Positions 42,845 to 46,983 of a stretch of 46,983 nucleotides of DNA are shown here, piece by piece (position 1 is the first letter of the stretch; each line of letters opens with the position of its first letter). The position numbers and the translations under genes are program-made. Source of the DNA: Zetaproteobacteria bacterium CG1_02_55_237 (GTDB taxonomy: Bacteria > Pseudomonadota > Zetaproteobacteria > Mariprofundales > Mariprofundaceae); assembly GCA_001871195.1 (NCBI GenBank), contig MNXA01000003.1, positions 1-46,983 of the forward strand, given 5' to 3'. The notes under the pieces were generated by a model. It worked only from the letters and a program-made list of their open reading frames with translations. It did no database searches and was not told the DNA's origin.

Positions 42845-43258
42845 ATGAATAGTGGTATTGATAAGGAAGGTCTGAAAGAGAATTTAAAGGATGGCAATGT
42901 CTGGGTTCGCCTGCTCTTTATGGTGTTGTTTGCTGTGATTTACAGTGTTGCGGAAGTGGTGCTGGCCATGGTGATTGTTTTCCAGTTTCTTTGTGTGCTG
43001 GTAAGCGGTGAGAGGAATGACAGGGCTCTTTCTTTGGGTTCTCAAATTGCGGCATATATTTATCAGGTACTGCGTTACCTGACCTACAATTTGGACGAGC
43101 GCCCGTACCCCTTCGCTGACTGGCCTTGCGATGCTGTTCTGGCTGAGCAACAGGCAGTGACCGAGCCAGCAGTCAAGAAAGCGGCGCCGAAAAGGAAAGC
43201 CACATCAACGCGCCGTAAAAACGCTGTTGAGGAGCAAAAGCCGGCCAGCTCAGATTAA
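42845..43258 (+). CDS. DUF4389 membrane protein with basic tail
   Basis: The 137-residue protein matches DUF4389. VWVRLLFMVLFAVIYSVAEVVL is a hydrophobic hairpin region, then VIVFQFLCVLVSGERND, and YIYQVLRYLTYNLDERPYPFADWP is the conserved end. After residue 105 comes a lysine/arginine-rich tail (KKAAPKRKATSTRRK), probably disordered. Function is unknown. AAGGAG precedes the ATG by eight bases, and it lies 10 bp after hppA, so it is likely in that operon. Its stop overlaps the next ATG by one base. Confidence 0.78.
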   Translation: MNSGIDKEGLKENLKDGNVWVRLLFMVLFAVIYSVAEVVLAMVIVFQFLCVLVSGERNDRALSLGSQIAAYIYQVLRYLTYNLDERPYPFADWPCDAVLAEQQAVTEPAVKKAAPKRKATSTRRKNAVEEQKPASSD

Positions 43259-44403
43259 TGCGCGGGATCGCGCATGAGTTTCCGCTTAACGATGGCCTGA
43301 TCTATCTGAACCATGCCGCAGTCGGCGTGTGGCCACGCCGCACAGCCGAGTCTGTCAAACAGTTCGCCGATGAGAATATGCAGCAGGGGGCGCAGGAATA
43401 TCCTCGCTGGATGCAGTGCGAGCAATCGCTGCGCAGGCGTTTTGCCAGGCTTGTCGGCAGTCCATCTGCGGACGACATCGCGCTTGTAAAAAACACCTCC
43501 GAAGGTCTGTCGCTGATTGCTTACGGCCTCGATTGGCAAGCAGGCGACAATATCGTTTCCACTCTGCAGGAATTCCCTTCCAACCGCATTGTCTGGGAAT
43601 CGCTGGCCGGGCAGGGGGTCGAACTCCGGCAGGCCGATGTTTCCGGTGATGACCCTGAGGAGGCAATCATCGCCTGTATGGATATGCATACTCGTCTGTT
43701 GAGCGTTTCCTCTGTGCAGTTCGGCAATGGCTTGCGGCTTGATCTGAAGCGCTTGGATTTGGCCTGCAAGGAGCGAGGTATCCTTTTCTGCGTTGACGCC
43801 ATCCAGAGCCTGGGTGCGCTGCAATTCGATGTCGTGGGCTGTCATGCCGATTTTGTTGTTGCCGATGGGCATAAATGGATGCTGGGGCCGGAGGGTGTGG
43901 CGGTATTTTATTCCCATCCTGCCGCCCGGGAACATTTAAATCTGTGCCAATACGGTTGGCATATGGTTGAACATGCCGGTGATTTCGACCGGCGCGACTG
44001 GCAGGCGGCGAAGAGTGCCCGTCGCTTCGAGCCGGGCAGTCCGAACATGCTCGGTATTCATGCGTTGGATGCCTCGCTGAGTCTGTTTGAGGAAGTGGGT
44101 ATCTCGCTGATCGAGGCGGAGGTGTTGAAGCGTAGTGAATGGCTCACCCATGCTATGCTGAGTGATGACAGGTTGGTTCTGTTGTCCCCAAGTGAAGCAG
44201 GGCGCATGTCCGGTATCGTCAGCTTCAGGCGTCGTGATCTGGATGCTGCCGGCCATGCGGCGTTGTATCGCCATTTGATGAAGGCAGGGTTGATTTGTGC
44301 CCTGCGCTGTGGAGGCATCCGCTTTTCGCCGCATTTCTATACCCCGATGCCGCAGCTTGCACAGGCCATGGCGATGGCTGCTACCTATCAACCATCGGCA
44401 TGA
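43258..44403 (+). CDS. Class V aminotransferase / cysteine-desulfurase-like PLP enzyme
   Basis: The 381-residue protein has the aminotransferase class V fold: YLNHAAVGVWP near 16, VKNTSEGLSLIAYGL near 77, FCVDAIQSLGALQFD near 178, and the PLP-binding lysine in VADGHKWMLGPEG near 205. Members include cysteine desulfurases, isopenicillin-N-epimerase-like enzymes and others. The absence of the long mobile catalytic-cysteine loop of IscS/SufS makes a general annotation safer. It begins at the TAATG overlap with the DUF4389 gene and overlaps the following lipoprotein gene by ATGA. Confidence 0.82.
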   Translation: MRGIAHEFPLNDGLIYLNHAAVGVWPRRTAESVKQFADENMQQGAQEYPRWMQCEQSLRRRFARLVGSPSADDIALVKNTSEGLSLIAYGLDWQAGDNIVSTLQEFPSNRIVWESLAGQGVELRQADVSGDDPEEAIIACMDMHTRLLSVSSVQFGNGLRLDLKRLDLACKERGILFCVDAIQSLGALQFDVVGCHADFVVADGHKWMLGPEGVAVFYSHPAAREHLNLCQYGWHMVEHAGDFDRRDWQAAKSARRFEPGSPNMLGIHALDASLSLFEEVGISLIEAEVLKRSEWLTHAMLSDDRLVLLSPSEAGRMSGIVSFRRRDLDAAGHAALYRHLMKAGLICALRCGGIRFSPHFYTPMPQLAQAMAMAATYQPSA

Positions 44404-44756
44404 CGCTGAGTCGATTACCTGTCCTGCTATTGCTTGTGCTGGCCGCGTGCAGGCCGATGGTCGGTGGGCCGTGCAGCTATGATGCGTACCCTGGAACAGT
44501 CGAGGTTGTCGCGGTTTTTCTGGACGAATACCAGCTTGTTTTCGGTTTGCTTCCAGGGGCGGCGGCAGGACATCATGCCCATACCTTTGTTCCGCTGGAT
44601 AGATTGAATGTCTGGCAGTTTCCGGCAGATATTCATGATGCGAAGCTTGCCGGGACAAGGGTTGGGGATTGTTTCCAGGCTGTGGCCAGAGTGATGACAA
44701 AGGGAAGCTGTACGCCGGTTATTATCGACATAGGGGAACCCTGCACGAAGCATTAA
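44400..44756 (+). CDS. Small lipoprotein of unknown function
   Basis: The 118-residue product has a lipoprotein signal, [14 protein letters not shown], with lipobox LAAC. The mature part contains four further cysteines (PCSYD, GDCFQ, GSCTP, EPCTKH), which may form two disulfides in the periplasm, and a predicted strand pattern [18 protein letters not shown]. No family was recognised. It is translationally coupled to the aminotransferase gene (ATGA). The frame is open upstream within that gene, but the signal sequence fixes ATG 44400. The gene ends 101 bp before aspS. Confidence 0.7.
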   Translation: MTLSRLPVLLLLVLAACRPMVGGPCSYDAYPGTVEVVAVFLDEYQLVFGLLPGAAAGHHAHTFVPLDRLNVWQFPADIHDAKLAGTRVGDCFQAVARVMTKGSCTPVIIDIGEPCTKH

Positions 44757-44857
44757 GGGACTGCTTTTGCCACCGGTTCCCGGTGCAATCATCGCTTTGC
44801 ATGCGGCAGGGGGGAAAGGTAGGCTCCGCCGCCTCGAAATCCGGAGGTTTCAGAACC

Positions 44858-46630
44858 ATGATAGAACGCACGCGTTGCAGTGATTTTTCGGCCGCGAACA
44901 TCGGCCAGCAGGTCCGCCTCAATGGCTGGGTGCAGACCAACCGCGATCACGGCGGCGTCACGTTTATCGATGTCCGCGACCGCTTCGGTCTGGTGCAGAT
45001 TGTGGCCCATCCGGATACGCCCGAGGTTCATTTGTTGGCTCAATCTTTGCGTCAGCAGGACGTGGTCGAGGTGACAGGCAAGGTCATTGCCCGCTCCCCG
45101 GAAACCGTTAATGCAAAGCTGGCTACCGGAGAGATTGAGGTTTCGGTTACGCATATCCATGTGCAGAACCGTGCCAAGACGCCACCCTTCACGCTGGATG
45201 ATGATTGTGATGCCGGTGAGCAGCACCGCCTGGAGTATCGCTACCTCGATCTGCGTCGCCCGGTTATGCAGCGCCGTATGGTATTGCGTCATAAGGTGAC
45301 GCATGCAGCGCGCAACTTTCTTGATTCCCAGTCCTTTCTGGAAATCGAGACGCCGATTCTGAACAAGTCCACCCCCGAGGGTGCACGCGATTATCTGGTC
45401 CCAAGCCGCACCTATCCCGGCTCCTGTTTTGCCCTGCCGCAGAGTCCGCAAATCTTCAAACAGCTGTTGATGGTGGCCGGCATGGACCGCTACTTCCAGA
45501 TTGCCCGCTGCTTCCGCGATGAAGACTTGCGCGCCGATCGTCAGCCTGAGTTTACCCAGGTTGATCTGGAGATGTCTTTCGTCGATCAGGAAGATGTGAT
45601 GCGTGTGGCCGAGGGGCTGATTTCGGCCATGCTCAAAGCTGGTCTTGGTGTCAAACTGGATACACCGTTTGCCCGCATCAACTACCACGAGGCGATGGAT
45701 AAATACGGCCTCGATAAGCCGGACATGCGCTTCGGGCTGCCGCACACAGATATTTCCGATTTGATGCGCAAGGTGGAGTTCAAGGTGTTCCGCGAGCCGG
45801 CCGAGAAGGGTGGTCTGGTCAAGGTCCTGCATGTGCCGGGCGGCGCTTCATTGAGCCGCAAGCAGATCGATGACTACACCAAGTTTGTCGGTATCTACGG
45901 TGCCAAGGGACTGGCCTGGATCAAGGTTAACGATATCACGAACATTCCCGACGGCCTGCAATCGCCGATCGTCAAGTTCCTGCCCGAGGATGTGTTGCGC
46001 GAGATTCTCGATCGGGTCAATGCGGCCAATGGCGACCTGCTGTTCTTCGGTGCCGGCGATGCCAAGGTGGTCAACGATGCGCTGGGCAATCTGCGCAATG
46101 AACTCGGGCGCGATTTGAAGCTGTATGAAGAAAAGGCGCATAGCTTTGTCTGGGTAGTGGATTTCCCGATGTTCGGTTGGAATGCCGACGAGAAACGTCT
46201 GGAGGCTCTGCACCATCCGTTTACCGCACCGGTCGCCGAGGATATGAGCCTGTTGCGCTCCGAGCCTCTGGCCATGCGCTCTCAGGCTTATGATCTGGTC
46301 TGGAACGGAACTGAAATCGGTGGCGGTTCGATTCGTATTCACGATCAGGAAATGCAGGCCGCCGTGTTTGATGCAATGGGCATCAGCGAAACCGAGGCGC
46401 AGTCGAAGTTCGGCTTCCTGCTCGATGCCCTGCAATACGGTGCGCCGCCGCATGGCGGTCTGGCCTTTGGCCTGGATCGCGTGCTGGCTTTGATGCTGGG
46501 CACGGATTCCATTCGTGATGTGATTCCTTTCCCCAAGACGCAGCGCGCTGCGGATCTTATGTGTCAGGCTCCATCCGAAGTCAGCGATGCGCAGTTGCAA
46601 GAGCTGGGCCTGCGCAGAAGCCGCTTGTAG
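44858..46630 (+). CDS. aspS: Aspartyl-tRNA synthetase, likely non-discriminating
   Basis: The 590-residue enzyme has the bacterial AspRS layout: N-terminal OB-fold anticodon domain ([24 protein letters not shown]), class II motif 2 ([20 protein letters not shown]), the GAD insert, and motif 3 ([16 protein letters not shown]). Residue 31 is histidine in RDHGG, and the lysine found near 82 in the E. coli enzyme is not present. These are features of non-discriminating AspRS, which also charges tRNA-Asn when GatCAB makes Asn-tRNA. GGAGG lies 11 bases before ATG 44858. The IS copy begins 49 bp after the stop. Confidence 0.93.
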   Translation: MIERTRCSDFSAANIGQQVRLNGWVQTNRDHGGVTFIDVRDRFGLVQIVAHPDTPEVHLLAQSLRQQDVVEVTGKVIARSPETVNAKLATGEIEVSVTHIHVQNRAKTPPFTLDDDCDAGEQHRLEYRYLDLRRPVMQRRMVLRHKVTHAARNFLDSQSFLEIETPILNKSTPEGARDYLVPSRTYPGSCFALPQSPQIFKQLLMVAGMDRYFQIARCFRDEDLRADRQPEFTQVDLEMSFVDQEDVMRVAEGLISAMLKAGLGVKLDTPFARINYHEAMDKYGLDKPDMRFGLPHTDISDLMRKVEFKVFREPAEKGGLVKVLHVPGGASLSRKQIDDYTKFVGIYGAKGLAWIKVNDITNIPDGLQSPIVKFLPEDVLREILDRVNAANGDLLFFGAGDAKVVNDALGNLRNELGRDLKLYEEKAHSFVWVVDFPMFGWNADEKRLEALHHPFTAPVAEDMSLLRSEPLAMRSQAYDLVWNGTEIGGGSIRIHDQEMQAAVFDAMGISETEAQSKFGFLLDALQYGAPPHGGLAFGLDRVLALMLGTDSIRDVIPFPKTQRAADLMCQAPSEVSDAQLQELGLRRSRL

Positions 46631-46679
46631 GCAAGTTCCTGAGGCTTGGCAGAACCTAAATAGCTGTTTCCAAATGGCT

Positions 46680-46983
46680 TGTTGGCAACAAATAGAGTTG
46701 TCCGGTTTTAGAGCACAAGGGTTGTCCGGTTTGGTTTTGGTTCATATTGCTGCCTTCAGCCTTGGTAGTGGTAGTTCCGGCTTGCTGGCCTTGGGCTTCA
46801 GAAGAGGCTGAAACTCGGCGAGTTTTCTTGGCCCGTGGAAGATGGCCATGCTGCCATCGGTATAGCAGTGAACACGCACTCTGGCTTTGACATAATGGTG
46901 TCGGTATTCATTGCTGGGGATTTGCAGGGTTCTGCCCTCAAAGCTGACGGTGTTGTCTTTGTTGACTGTGCGTTCGTGCTTCT
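46680..46983 (-). mobile_element. Partial insertion sequence, 3' end, inverted copy
   Basis: This is the exact reverse complement of 1-304, so the contig ends with two copies of one IS facing inward. The IS terminus is at or near 46680, 49 bp after the aspS stop. Because both contig edges stop at the same base of the IS, the edges are most simply an assembly limit at a repeat. Confidence 0.8.
46742..46981 (-). pseudogene. Transposase, C-terminal 79 codons, second copy (cut by contig edge)
   Basis: It has the same 79-codon tail and TGA stop as the left copy, read on the minus strand. No base difference from the left copy was seen, so the two elements are recent copies, or the same assembled end used twice. 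The catalytic core is outside the window. Confidence 0.65.

Noticed and set aside
1-46983. tRNA, rRNA, CRISPR array or integron integrase
   Set aside because: No cloverleaf-like gene, rRNA segment, regularly spaced repeat or tyrosine recombinase was recognised on either strand by reading; a dedicated scan was not possible here.

Overview
The window reads as a contig from a Gram-negative proteobacterium. Supporting signs are lipoprotein signals, a TonB-dependent outer-membrane receptor, HflD, a RegB/RegA redox two-component pair and overlapping proteobacterial-style operons. An NAD-linked [NiFe] hydrogenase, a two-subunit pyruvate carboxylase and a membrane pyrophosphatase suggest a hydrogen-using, possibly chemolithotrophic organism. 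A Zeta- or Gammaproteobacterium is plausible, but the sequence has no rRNA gene to decide this. Both ends are the same 304-bp piece of an insertion sequence in inverted orientation (1-304 and 46680-46983), so the contig probably stops where assembly met a repeated IS.

Layout. 307-4233: a MidA-type methyltransferase, an RlmD-type rRNA methyltransferase and an oligopeptide-binding lipoprotein, overlapping in one operon. 4250-7434: three genes on the minus strand, each followed by a clear attC site (4250-4313, 5628-5693, 6600-6669). This is an integron cassette array with no integrase in the window (a CALIN). Its cargo is a SIR2-like protein, a DUF2971 protein and a DUF4145 protein. 7592-8143: a type II toxin-antitoxin pair. 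8305-10241: two ATPase subunits of a peptide ABC transporter. The two permease genes that normally lie between binding protein and ATPases are missing, and the cassette array and toxin-antitoxin pair occupy that place. 10300-15629: two convergent P-type ATPases. 15768-20671: RegB/RegA, an OprC/NosA-like copper receptor and TonB, with near-identical RegA-type palindromes upstream of regB and of the receptor.

20668-32518 (minus strand) is a compact twelve-gene hydrogenase locus: hypA-hypB-hypC-hypD-hypE-hypF, a nickel permease, hoxF-hoxU-hoxY-hoxH and the protease hoxW. It holds the catalytic subunits of a group 3d NAD-reducing hydrogenase, the NiFe cofactor assembly factors, nickel import and the final protease. 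RegB/RegA next door is the kind of regulator that controls hydrogen and respiratory metabolism in proteobacteria, although no RegA box was found at the hyp or hox start.

32724-46630: a CBS-domain protein, a YeiH exporter with its divergent LysR regulator, HflD, pyruvate carboxylase (pycA-pycB), an L,D-transpeptidase-fold protein, soluble and membrane pyrophosphatases, a DUF4389 protein, a class V aminotransferase, a small lipoprotein and aspartyl-tRNA synthetase. No tRNA, rRNA or CRISPR array was seen. Apart from the IS ends, no gene-free stretch exceeds 300 bases. The best candidate for something undescribed is the SIR2/DUF2971/DUF4145 cassette set and its unusual leader region.
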